A DNA stretch of 64,000 nt from Pycnopodia helianthoides (Eukaryota; Echinodermata; Asteroidea; Forcipulatida; Asteriidae): positions 7,350,253 through 7,414,252 of the forward strand of contig CM063251.1 of assembly GCA_032158295.1 (NCBI GenBank), given 5' to 3'. The position numbers and the translations under genes are program-made. The notes below the pieces were generated by a model. The model saw only the letters and a list, made by a program, of their open reading frames with translations. It had not been told where the DNA came from and searched no databases. Shown here in pieces: positions 1 to 13,100 of this stretch (its first letter is position 1; each line of letters starts with the position of its first letter).

Positions 1-1564
1 TCTCAATAAATACTTTTGGTCAGAAGAAACAAATAAATAAAATAGTGGGAAAAATTGAGTTTCTGTTAACAGTGGCAGATTCTTGAGCAGTTTGATTCAA
101 ATGTCCACTTCTAAAGAACACAGTGAATTATGTATTTGTGTCAAAGGCATTTGAGTTTGAATAAGGGCACTGCATCTAGGTTTGACTAATGCTATTTGAG
201 TGGAATCTGAAAGTATGAAATTGTGTCCTCCAACAGGGGAAGATTTTGAGACAGAAATGTAATAATTCTAAGCAAAACTATGTTCATCATGGAGGTTTAG
301 TGTTAGTTTTGAATAGTGAGTTTTGGCCTTTTGGCATGGTTGGTTTGAGGCGCGATGGTCCTGCAGAGCGTTATGGTGTACATGTATGATTATAGGGGAA
401 ACCTTCATTCTGATACATCCAGGCTTCACCACTTTCAAATCAGAAGGCCTTCCAATTAACAAGTAATCAGTGGGATGCATGTACAGTCAGTGGTTAAAGT
501 GTGTTACTCTGATGAGAGAGCAGCGTCATCAGTCATGACTACTATAAAGATGCCCAAGCCTTCGCTGACTTGTATCTTGACATCTTGAGAGTTGTAATAC
601 TTCAAGTGTGAAGTGTATCTTCGGTTCGGGGGTTGTGATAAGATGAAATTGGTGCTCCCCGGGTTTTAAATGTTTCAGTGCAGCTTTCCTGTATTGAGCA
701 GTGCAAGATGGCATGACACACTTAAACTTTTATTTGACTTTCTGTAAAAGTCAAGATCATGTTCAAAGGTAGATTTCATTATTTGCAGACATGAAAAATA
801 GGTGCGTTCCAAGTTACTAAGCAAGTTACGCTTAGCAGAGTTGCCAGGCAAACCAACATGAAATGTGCATTGCTGGTGACAGGATCTCTTCAAAAAATTG
901 CTTAGCATTGAAATCTGGGGTAAGCATTTACAAAACTGGGTCTACATGAAGGACTAGCTTTCAGTAGGGCCCACAGAAAACTTACTTAATAATTTTCTGC
1001 AGGAAACCAGTCACAAACGATACGTGTGATATGGTATTTTGGTTGGTAACCTTATTCTGGTAAACGAAATTGTTTTGTGCTTTGAATGTCCTTTTTGTGC
1101 TTTAAAGAGCTTGACATACATATGACATTGGGTCTGGTGCCCAATTTGGTAGAGCTGCTGAAGCAAAATATAAGAAGGGTACCAGTCACAAATGGCACAT
1201 GTGACATGGTTTTTTTGGCTGGTAGCCATTTTGTGGTAAGCAATATGTTTCGTGCTTAGCTACATGTACTTTACGCATCATACAACCACCTGTGAAAATT
1301 TCATCAAATTTGGTGATCCTGTTTGAGTGAAAAAAAAATTGAAAATGGTTTATGTTTTTAAAGGTCAAGGGCTTTATGCATTTCATATCAGGCTTGCGTA
1401 TATTTTGATTGTGGTCTACCACAACAAGCAACGGAGACTTAAGCTCTTCAAATGCTCTTTCCTATACTAAGACAATCTGGAGGATTTGTGCTGACAGTAT
1501 GAACTTAAAATTTATAAATGAAGAATGAAGCAGAATAATTTACCAAATTAGGATTTCTTGTTAT

Positions 1565-1949
1565 TTAAAGGGACATTACAGAATTGGTAAGAAGAGAACT
1601 TGTAAAATATACTTTTTGATCACAGATTTACATCAAACTTACATGGTCTAATGATGATGATAGTAGAAAACATCCCTTGAAATATTTCTGTCTGAAATGC
1701 CATATTTGATGAGAAATGAATAAACTAATTTTCCGATTGGAGTTTATCGCGTTTTATTCATTTGTTGAACCTATATGATTGCATGCAAATGTGTAATCGG
1801 TTTTTTACTATTTTCTCGTGACCCAGATGGCCGATCGATCTCAAACTTCTACAGGTTTGTCAGTTTATGTATATGGTGGATTACATAAAGTGCTTACACT
1901 GCCAGCAACTGTTTTGTTAGCAAAAAACAATTCTGTAATGTTCCTTTAA
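1565..1949. mobile_element. MITE, TTAAAGGAACATTACAGAAT family, inverted copy
   Basis: It has the same ends and interior as 10097-10490 in reverse orientation, including the segment about cell-wide conserved words ACCTGT(A/C)GRAGTTTGAGATC. Confidence 0.82.
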
Positions 1950-2514
1950 GCGAGGTTTGCAGGGCTTGAACTTATGTATCATGCAGAGGCTCTTTAAAAA
2001 AAAAAGATAAGGCAGAGACTTTGACATAAACCCATGTTTTATTGCTGAAAGCTTTTTTCAAAAGCTCACAAATTATCATAGGTTGTATTTCATTAGAAAA
2101 CAAATTCTGAGGAGCACATTTTGGGGTAGTAATATTATTCAGAGAGATTCGGATCAGTTTGGTCGCTGTCAGCAAAATCTCACGGTCGGTATTGATCACG
2201 CTGGAAATCTCTCCCGCTTTTAAGAGTTGACAAACAAGGAACATCTTGGGAGCCTTGCTCTCTCCATCTAGGCTCTATCAATTAAAGAGGAACGTCGTCA
2301 CATCATAAGCTCCCATGGAACTCTTGAGAGCTTTTTAAGAAGCAGTCCTTGCTACTTGGTCTGCAACATCTTGTCTTGTGTTCACTCTATATTTACTCTA
2401 TCTAGATGTTTGATCATTATCAGAATGAATTGATAAATTATGCATTTTATGGAATTGTGGCATACAAAATGTATGTTCATGTACTGTTAAATGTGCAAAG
2501 AAATATGATCAACC

Positions 2515-2737
2515 TTAACCCTCCTACTGTCAGTGACCAACCATTTGAAACCATTCGACTGCCAAGGTTGACTGCCAAGGTTGTGTACGGTGACAGTGCA
2601 CAGAACTAACTGTGTACTATGTACTGTGTACTGTGTACATGCATTCCCTCATGGTATCATATTTCAGGCTGGCATAGTTTGTCTATCATTCAAAACCACT
2701 TGAATGGTATTGAATGGTCAGACAGCAAGAGGGTTAA
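2515..2737. mobile_element. TTAACCCTCCTACTGTC-type MITE
   Basis: The ends TTAACCCTCCTACTGTCAGT and CAGACAGCAAGAGGGTTAA surround a body whose inverted copy lies at 40760-40987. Confidence 0.8.
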
Positions 2738-4047
2738 TAGAATGTTTTTTTTAACACATGTATTTCATATCTGTTGGACTTCAACTTTGTATCTTACAAA
2801 AACAAAGTCTTATTCATTATTAGCGCTGGGATTGCCCACGCAAGGGATCTTTTTTTTTCAGAACTATCAGAATAATTTTGAGAATATCATTGTCGCAATG
2901 AAACTGACTAAACCAAGTAAAGACCACAAACGTTCTCATTTTTTGTTCACTTTTGAGAAAATGTGGAAATGTGTTCACCTTGATTGGCCGAATCTTTGGA
3001 TGTAGTAAGGCACTCGATAATCAGCCATGGTGTGCACGAATCTCAGACTTACCTCCTATTGAATACAACGATAACCAATGTGGCAGTCAATTGTTTGGAA
3101 TTTTTATTTGTACAACAACAGGATGAAGGTCTGGACAATAATCGCAGGGTTCTGCCCACAGTGGTCCGTGCCGGAAAACCCGCCCGGCACTAAGGATTCC
3201 CCAACCACCACTGGCAGAATTTTCTCTGTTTCCGACCATCACCATGACCACACATTTCCAAATTTTAAATTACACTTGCAATTTTCTTTCAAAGGTTTTT
3301 GCAACGAAATGTAAAATTGGGTATTTACCAGTAAAAATGGTATCCGAAGCCATTGATTTTGAGTACTTCTTTGGTTTGAGTCTATTTATATGATCTACCG
3401 TGTAACTGATCCATCTTGCAATGGTTTCCAGGAAAGCATTTTTCCACCACTAAAGAAATCCTGGGCAGAACCCTGATAACCCTGGGAAAAAGGGAGATTT
3501 TGAGCTTGAATTCAAGTATCCCTTGTCCCTCTTTGTATGGGGGACACGGAGCTAAGCATGATGAGTGCATGCCTGTGCACGCTACATAACGGATTGTACG
3601 GGCATGTTAACATGTCAAATGCTATTGACCTCATACTGGATGTACATGTATACAAAAACTTGTTAATCAGTCATCCGTTTTCTGGTTCGTGAAAGTTGTG
3701 CATAGTATACATGTCTTACGGCATGAACTGGTTAACCAGAGACAGTTTACATGTGATTGCTAGTCTTTAGGGCCTTGTCACACAGCAGTTCATACAGGCA
3801 ACGTTTAAACAACCACTTGCACTGCATGGAAACATAACACTTTTGTAGCACCTTTTGGTGAACATTTCTCATTATTCTCAAAAGGTGTGTCGATATTGAA
3901 GTGTGAATTGTTTTCCTGCCTGGAGACTGCCTGGAATTCTTTGCATGTAAATTGCCTCATGTGACATTCCCCCTCAGATTGTTAGTTTAACTTTTTATGA
4001 AAACCACCAAATTCCTTTATCCAATATTTCGTTGTCTTTTCCTTCAG

Positions 4048-4133
4048 AATGATCTGTTGCCAGCTGCCGTCTATTCTTTATCTCGCATGCTCAATGTTTG
4101 GTCGTCAGCTACAGGACCTGTCAGGTTAAATAG
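4048..4133 (+). CDS. LMLN: LMLN exon a (first in window)
   Basis: The acceptor ccttcag and donor gtaagt frame 28 codons plus two bases, reading [15 protein letters not shown]...GPVRLNR. This matches the family segment before the first conserved cysteine of the mature enzyme. The upstream phase is not visible; frame 0 is assumed because it is open and similar to the family. Confidence 0.8.
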
Positions 4134-7100
4134 GTAAGTCATCCATGTCTCGCTTTATGTACAAGCATCGAGTGTGCTTGGATTCAGGGTCGTGAAAAAC
4201 AAAAAAAAGGTGTTACACAGAGAGTGTATTATATTATACAGAGAAAAAGATGCCTTAGAAATTTTGAAAGCATAAAACTGTAGTTTCCAAGAATAAAAAC
4301 CACAACAAAAAAAGGGAAACTTATGAAGGATCTGGGAGTGGGGGTGGCAAAAAGAAAAGAAAAAGCATTTACACCACATGCTCGAGATCGGCAGGAAGAG
4401 TATTCCTCAGTGGCAGTGTGTAGTTCAGAGGGATAGTGGGTCTGGTTTGGATGCGGTCTCGATTGGTGCGCTCATATTGGGTCTTCAATTGATGTGGTGA
4501 TTTTGGGGGTCTTCAATTGATGTGGTGATTTGGGGTCTTCAATTGATGTGGTGATTTGGGGGGTCTTCAATTGATGTGGTGATTTGGGGGTCTTCAAATG
4601 ATGTGGTGATTTGGGGGTCTTCAAGTGATGTGGTGATTTGGGGGTCTTCAATTGATGTGGTGATTTGGGGGTCTTCAATTGATGTGGTGATTTGGGGGTC
4701 TTCAATTGATGTGGTGATTTGGGGGTCTTCAATTGATGTGGTGATTTGGGGGTCTTCAATTGATGTGGTGATTTGGGGGTCTTCAATTGATGTGGTGATT
4801 TGGGGGTCTTCAATTGCTGTGGTGATTTGGGGGTCTTCAAATGATGTGGTGATTTGGGGTCTTTGATTAATTTAGTGATTTGAGGTGGGGGTGTTCCATT
4901 AATGTGGCGATTTGGGGTCTTCAATTGATGTATTGATTTGTGTTTTTCAATTGCTGTTTTCTCCACTTTGTTTTGGAGTCAGGAATTTGTTTTTTTGGGG
5001 GATTGGTGATGAAAGCCGTAAATGCACATGAAAGAACCCAGTACACTTATAGTTAACAGCAAGGGTTACGTACCCCCCCGGTGTTTCTGGTATGGTTGGC
5101 TGCAGATTGCGCCACATCACCTTGTAAACCGTTACATGGTGCTATGTAAATAAAGTGGTCTTATATTTTCAACATAGCTCGGCATACCTTGTAGAAAAAA
5201 ACAACTAATGAGCACTTTGAGATGCCCTCAGGTGTGATAAAGCACTTCATAAGAGCTGTGTATTAGTGCACAGCCACAATCATGGGTACACTTTTTGTTA
5301 CAAAGACACCAAATGAACAACACATAAATATTGAGTAACTTTTTGCAGATCTAGTATTCGACAAACTCAAGTATTTTCTGCTCTTCATTCACACAGCGCT
5401 GGTTAATTAATTTACAAACAACATTGAGACAACTGTTATATCACTGGTTTTCAAACTGTTGTTCATAACATGGACACGAAAAAAATGTGTACCCATGATT
5501 GTGGCTGTGCACATTACTATTATTTTTTATTAATCCTTTACTTTTGGCAGATATGTTACCGCCATCTGTTTGATAGGTTGTTCATTTAGAGCTCCTTTGT
5601 TTGAAGCTGTTGTTTTATCGTGTCGACACTTGTTTTCTTCACAGAGCATGCCTCTACTCGCATTATTACACCTTGCCTAATGATACCCACGAGTACTGCC
5701 TGGGTGCTTGCGGGAATGTCACACAATGTGGACCTGTCACGATACCAAACAAACACCTTCACGTGAGTAGTAGAGAGTTTTTCTAGAGACCTGCCTCGGT
5801 GCATGTTCCAGCACGCCCTATCGAAATCCTGCCTCCCGCCCTCCAGCTGCACAACACCACCCTAGCCCATAACAGCCGGTGATGAATCTTTGAACAAAGG
5901 AAAAAACTTGGCAACCCTTGTGTCTAATAGTAATACATTTAGCAAAAGCCAAACTCTGTCCCCCAAAATGATGATAACAAATTTGTATAGTGTCAACAAA
6001 TTTGAAAATATGCAAGAGAGGGTTACGATATTGAAATACATACATTACACAATCTACAATAATACACTGTGCAACTTCAACCTAGAAAATGTTCCATGTA
6101 TACAAGAAATGCAATCAAGGGTACTACTTTGCATCTTCTACGTTAGCAGTAGTTGTAATTTTTTTTGTAAGTTCTTAAAACTCCCCAAAAAGTGTTTCAA
6201 CGTAATGTGTTCTGATTTGAGCTGATTATTATTATTACTATTATTATTATTATTGTTATTATTTCTGCTTTAAACCTCAAATTTCAATCAAATAATGGAC
6301 GGAAAACTAGGAAGTCTTTTCCATTCAATTTTTATGGAAATTAAAGGTGATTTAAAAAAATAAAAACCTTTAAAAACCAACAAATAAACCAACTTTATTT
6401 TCAGTATAAGTCTGCATGTCCAGTCACATGTTGGAACACTTTTTGGGTGGTTTCAGGTACTTCACAAAAATTACAACCATTGAAAAAACTGCTGTTCTAA
6501 CATATGCAAAGTAGTCCCCTTGACATGTACATGTTTCTTGTCATTTATTATTATTTTGTATTATTATTATGGTTGATTAAAAACATTCAAATCTCACGGC
6601 CCAAGGGCCGAAATACAGGCACTGTGATAGGTATAACATAAAGGTGCTGTACAAATCTTTGTCATACTGCCAGCCTCTGCGTCATGTACCCTGTATGCCA
6701 TAGCAATCATGCATACTAGTATTTATTATAACAACACTGCACCAGAGTACTTTCCCTTTCAGCCTCAGTTTAGCTATACTAGGGTTGGGAAGTTTAACCA
6801 CTTAATCCGTTTAACTGTGAAAAATGTTGAATTTACATCTGATGCTGAATTTCCTCAACTGTTAAATGAAAACAAAAACACAAAAACAAAGAAACAAATC
6901 CCTCATTTAAAAAAGAAGAAAAAAAGCAGCCTTTCTTGTCTTGAAAATATTAACCAAAGATGTTATCCAGGGAGACAGAGTGATATCCCTTTTGTTAGAG
7001 GAACTGACTTATCTTAATCCCAAGTAATGAACCACAAGGGAACAAAGATATTGACAAAATAGGGAGACCGCCAACATAGGGCTAGATAGCTCAGTTGGTA

Positions 7101-10100
7101 GAGCGCCGGTACGTGAATCCGGAGGTTGTTGGTTCAAATCCCGCTTTAGTCAATTTTTCTTTGTTCAACCCCAAACCATTATCTTAGTCCCCTACGAAAT
7201 GTAATACAATTTTATCAATCCCCTACAATTTGTTATGCATTTTGCTTTGATCTGCACCTTAGGTGTGGTTCGTGGTTTTGCAACTGTGAAGACTGGCTAT
7301 AGTGTTCTATTTTTAAATCCTGACGATCCTGGAAAGTGCGTTGACATCTGCTCCTTTTACAGATGGGCGCGGACAAAATCTGATTGGAAACCGGTTAAAC
7401 GGTTAACTGGAAGTCATGAGTTAAAACTGTTCAGGAAACTAAACCTAGATGCACAACCCTGAGCTACATTACTCTCAATAGGAGGAACCAAGATGTTTGA
7501 AGTGTTACTTCATGACTGCTGACGTCACCTGGTATTAGGCCATATATAAAAAAACAAACATGTTTTGCATCCCCGTCCGCCTCCTTTCAAAAAAATTTGA
7601 ACAATCTCTAACGAAAACAAAAATATTTTTTTTAAAATAAATATGACCGTTTTTTTTTAGACTTAAAGGTATTGTACACTTTTGGTAACAGCTCAAAATC
7701 AGTGTCCACATTTTGTGTGATTAAACATATGCATGAACAAACAAACCTGTGAAAGTTTGAGCTCAATTGGTCATCGAGGTCATGAGAAAATAGTGCAAAA
7801 GAGATCTTATGTGTTTTCTGTTTTTTCAAATTATCGCGCGCGATAATTACTATTGTTTTACTCGTTTCTCAGAAACGATAGCATTTTAGGCAGAAATATT
7901 TTAAGGAACCCTTTCTACCATTACTTACTTTAAATCATGTAAGTTATGTGTAAATCTGTGAACATTGTGTTTTTCGATCTTACCAATAGTGTACAGGGCC
8001 TTTAAGTACACTAAAAAAAACACACAGAAAAAAAGCTGGCAACCATCTTAAAAAATATCCCGGCCAGTTGTCTTGAAAAATGTGTCAGGCGGCCATTTAA
8101 AAAAAAAAAAAAAGGCCCTCCCCCTTCTTTTTTTCAAAAAGGCAGAACGCTTAACATGTTTAAAACATTTATATTGCCTAAACTACATTACTCCGAATAG
8201 GAGGAAACCATGATGTTTGAAGTGTTACCTCATGACTGCTGACGTCACCTGGTATTCATTTCTTTTCTTCCTTCTTGATTACCACAACTAGGCATGCTAC
8301 ACGTGTGACGAGAGTCAGAGCCAGTGTAAACAGAGCGGCGGGGAGACGGGGCCAGGGGTGGAGGACACCGATTTCATCCTCTACGTTACCGCGGAGATGA
8401 CCTTCGACTGTCAGATAGAGGACACAACGGCGCACGCATCATTCTGTCAGCTGGAGGCCACCCTGGACAGGTTTGGCAATTCTGATTGTGTTCTCTGCGT
8501 TGTGTTCTGTGTTGACGTTAGTATAAAGTACAGGTTACGGAAACGGACATTGTGGCACGTTTGATCCGAGTGTATAGACTGACCTGGGCCCAATTTCATA
8601 GAGCTGCTTAAGCAGAAAATATTGCTTAACAATTGCCTGCTAAGCAGAAATGAGCAGGATACCAGTCACAAATTGTACATGTGATATGGTAGTTTGGCTG
8701 GTAACCTTAATCTGATTAGCATACTTTTGTTGTGCTTAGCTACTTTTTGTGCTTAAGCAGCTCTATGAAATTGGGCCCTGACTGAATGGGTTACATTCTC
8801 CTGATGTATGAAGTGAATAACGAGGATGAGGTGTTTAGATCTGTTGTTATTTCTGGATTATTGTACATCCATTTGTCGTCAAATTGTAGTGTAACAAGCG
8901 AAATAGTATGAATGTTTATGAGTGCAGTGGTGAGAAAATAGTATGAATGTTTATGAGTGCAGTGGTGAGAAAATAGTATGAATGTTTATGAGTGCAGTGG
9001 TGAGAAAATTTGCTTGAGATGAAATATAGAATGTTTTATATATAACACATGAGCTTAGGGTTCTGCGCCAGGAGCGTCACTAGTGACAGACATGGCGCAT
9101 TATAAGTTTCCATTATTATTATTATTAAGTATTAGTCCCTGTTAATTGATTGGAGGATTGGAGGTCACGCGGCTTTCATTATTCACACCATGTCATGGCA
9201 AACATCATTAGGTGTGCATTTTGGTACGATATTCAGCGTGCACTTTCGGTCCATCCTTTTATGACCTATGACCCTGTCTTTGATTTAGATGTGAAGCATT
9301 TGTCTTTCCATTGCTCTGTGTGCTGTATCAAAATCTGTACTCTATGTGTTTTGTTGTCCATGTATTTGCCCCATAGGTCATTTGTGTCTTGGCATGCATG
9401 TAAATATACAATGTAGACCATTTTTTAGAATGCGGTGGGTTAATGGTGGTATTACCCTTGGAGTTTTTTTTGCGCTAACCATGGTTACTTGTTATTTTCT
9501 GTGCAGGCCGATTGCTGGCTACATTAACCTGTGCCCGAGTGCCCTAAGCACTGATCCATCCCACCGCACCATGCAACTCACCACCGTACAGCATGAGATT
9601 ATTCACTCATTGGTAGGTAGTCATCAATGCGTTGCATCCAATTTAATCGAATAAGGCTCCAGATATAAACAAAAATAAATTCTGAAACTAAGGTTGTGCA
9701 TCTGCGTTTTTCTAGATGGTTAAGTGGAACTCGTGACTTCTGGTTAATTGTTTACTGTTCCTGCCGATTCCATCCAGCCCTCATGTAAAAAGGAGCAGGT
9801 GTCAACGCACTTTCCAGGATGGATCAGGATTAAGAATAGAACATTATACCCAGTCTTCACAGTCCACAAACCACAGGTGTGGCGGTGCATAAAGCAAAAT
9901 GCATAACAAATTGCAGGGGATTAAGATAAGTCAGTTACACCAACCAAAGGGATATCAATCATTCTCCCTGCATAGCATCAGGGGCTAACATTTTAAAGAA
10001 AAGGAAGGTCACATTTTTTGTTTTTGTTTACTGTCCCTTTTTTCAGCTTGGAAACAGATTTGAACCTCTTTTTTTCAAGGTTAAACGGTTAACCGGTTTA

Positions 10101-13100
10101 AAGGAACATTACAGAATTGGTTTTTGCTAACAAAACAGTTGCTGGCAGTGTAAGCACTGTATGTAATCCACCATATACATAAACTGACAAACCTGTCGGA
10201 GTTTGAGATCAATCGGCCATCTGGGTCACAAGAAAATAGTGAAAAACCGATTACACATTTGCATGAAATCATATAGATTCAACAAATTAATAAAATGCTC
10301 ACTGAGCGGTAAATTCCAATTGGAAAATTAGTTTATTCATTTCTCATCAAATGTGGCATTTCAGACAGAAATATTTCAAGGGATGTTTTCTACTATCATC
10401 ATCATTAGACCGTGTAAGTTTTGTGTAAATCTGCGATCAAAAGTATATTTTACAAAAAAATTTCTTACCAATTCTGTAATGTTCTTTTAACGTTCAAACT
10501 GTATCTGAAACAAACAATTTTTATAACTTAACTTCAGACTTGTTGACAGTGAATATCATGAAAAATATCAATGTGAGTCATAATTATTTTTGTTTGCTGA
10601 TTTAGTTTATTCAGATGTTTTATAATTCATAATATTTTAGATGTGATACTTGTCTTGAGACTTAACTTAAAGGCCCTATACATTATTGGTAAGATCGAAA
10701 AACACAAATGTTCACAGATTCACACATAACTTATATGATTAAAAGTAAGTAATAGAAAGGGTTCCTTAAAATATTTCTGCCTAAAATGCTAATGTTTCTG
10801 AGAAATGAACAAAACAATAGTTTTTATTGCGCGCGATAATAAACTTGATGTTTGAAAAACAGAAAACACATAAGGTCTCTTTTCATTATTTTCTTGTGAC
10901 CTCGAAGACCAATTGAGCTCAAATTTTCACAGGTTTGTTATTTCATGTATATGGTTAATCACACAAAACATGAACTTTGTTTGCGACTGTTTTGTCAGCT
11001 CTACCACTCCTGTATAATACCTTTGATGAAGTGTCATTGAAAAGGACTGCAAAAAATAGAAGTTATGAACAATGTTGTGGCCGAGCTGTCAAGCGCACTT
11101 GGTTCAAGCTCAGGTATTTCTGAACAGTAGAGTGTAGGTTTGAGTCCTGGTCTTGACACTTGTGTCCTTAAGCAAGGCACTTAACCATTATTGCTTAGTC
11201 CTTTGGATGGGACGTAAAGCTGTGTGTTTTGTAATGCACGTAAAAGAACCCAGTTACACTTATCGCTGAGAGAAGGGGGTTTGCCCAAGTGCCTTCTGGT
11301 TTGGCAGTCTGCAGATTGCGCCACAGCCCCTTGTAAACTGTTATATCGTGCTATGTAAATCACGGCTGCGACAGCCTTGCAAAAAGTCTGACATGTTAAA
11401 AAAAACATCACAAGTGCAGTGGCTATGGCTTGATGGCTGAAAAGGCCTATAGCCGTAGCCGAAGTGACTTGATTTTGACACAGTCATAGCCGCTCTTATT
11501 TGGATTGCTGTGTCTAACAAATTAAGACACGGTCAGCATCCTGATGTATAGGGCTGTTAAAAAATGTGTAATGTCTTAGTTTTCTTTTTTAAACAGTGAA
11601 TCTTTTTTTTTTTGTCCCCCAGGGTTTTACTGCCGCCTTATATGCCTTTTATCATGACAGTGAGGGTCAGCCTTTTACGCCTAGGGACCCGTCAGGTCTA
11701 CCACCGTTTAATGAAAGGTAATGTTACAAAGCTTATTGAAGGTGACACAAGAAACAGTTGTTGAGCTCACAGTATGAAAATCATGGGTTTACAGATTGAA
11801 TTAGAATGAGAGCGTGCAATTGTTTTAAAACTTCAGAAACACAGAAACTGGTGAAAAGTATGTATTTTTATTTTTATTTTTTTTAAATGGTTGAACAAAG
11901 AAAAATTGACTAGAGTGGGACTTGAACCTGGGACCTCTGGATTAACGTGCCGGTGCTCTACCAGCTGAGCTATCTAGCCTTAATGTTGGGGGAGGTCTCC
12001 CTATTCTGTCATTCAACCTGTAACTGCCGTATAGCCAGGGATCACACCCAAGTTTCTCGTTATACAGCCTCATATTCAATGACACTTAGATGACAATTTT
12101 TTTTGCCATGTGAAAATCGACATTCAATTGAGTAGCGTAGGCAAAACTATAGATTTTTACAAAAGGCTGTTGGGAATTTGAATGCTGTTCCAAAGGATTG
12201 TTACATTGAACGGTTACCCTTTTTAATCACACAACACAAAAGAAAAAACTGCTGACACATGAAGTGAAATTGAATGACTGTTTTGAGGAGCTTTAAACTT
12301 CACGTGAAATAATTAGCCACTTATTTGAGTCGAGAATGACTGGGAATTGCTATCTACAAATGTAGATGCCACTCTCAGCTAAACACTATGTGCTTAAAAG
12401 AAACATTACATTTTTACCAAATAGACTTTGCAGGTCTCGTGCATATCGTAAGCGAGAAACAACTTGAATGAAGAATATATTCTTTATAATAAATCACAGG
12501 CCTGGAATTTCATTTTAGAGAGGCCAAGGCCATTTTCATTTTTCAAGGGGCACTTCTATTGGAAAATCTTAAAGTCTATGGGAAACTTTTGAAGGGGCAC
12601 CAAGGCCAAGAGCAGGGCAACGGAGGCCATGGCCTCCGTGGCCTTCGTGTAATTCCAGGCCTGAAATCAAATATTCTTTTTAACTTCTACTTACAGTCTT
12701 GGAAATTAAAATACCCATAGCAATTTGTTATAAACACAATTTCAACTTTTATATTATACAAATAATCTCAAATTAACATTAGCCCAGGACGAGGATGGTT
12801 AAAGTTGTTTGTTTGTGTTTCTTTCCAGCCTTGGACTGTACCAATGGAGTAATAGGGTGATTAAACAGCTTCATCGGAGGGACTGGGATGTAAGAGGAGG
12901 TCAGATAACCCATACGATACACACCATGGTTACACCTAATGTAGTGGTAGGTGGATTATGTAACTAGTTGTATATATTTAACCCATACGATACACACCAT
13001 GGTTACACCTAATGTAGTGGTAGGTGGATTATGTACCTAGTTGTAATAGGAATACACAATCAGATTCCAATTTTGGGGGATAAAAACTGACATCTTTTTC

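Larger units (their letters stand above)
1..4047. other. Intron sequence upstream of the first visible LMLN exon
   Basis: No convincing exon is visible on either strand. The stretch is probably an intron of the leishmanolysin-like gene, because the first exon in view begins in mid-protein. It holds two degenerate GGGCCCAATTTCATAGAGCT-type foldback fragments (about 990-1260), one inverted copy of the 390 bp TTAAAGGAACATTACAGAAT family (1565-1949) and one TTAACCCTCCTACTGTCAG element (2515-2737). The rest shows nothing recognisable. Confidence 0.6.

Noticed and set aside
4472..4966. Long repetitive open frames on both strands (KTPKSPHQL and VIWGSSIDV types)
   Set aside because: They are translations of a 27-bp intronic minisatellite. 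The period is divisible by three, so any frame without a stop stays open.
8901..9007. CRISPR-like direct repeats
   Set aside because: Units are contiguous without spacers, and the genome is eukaryotic.
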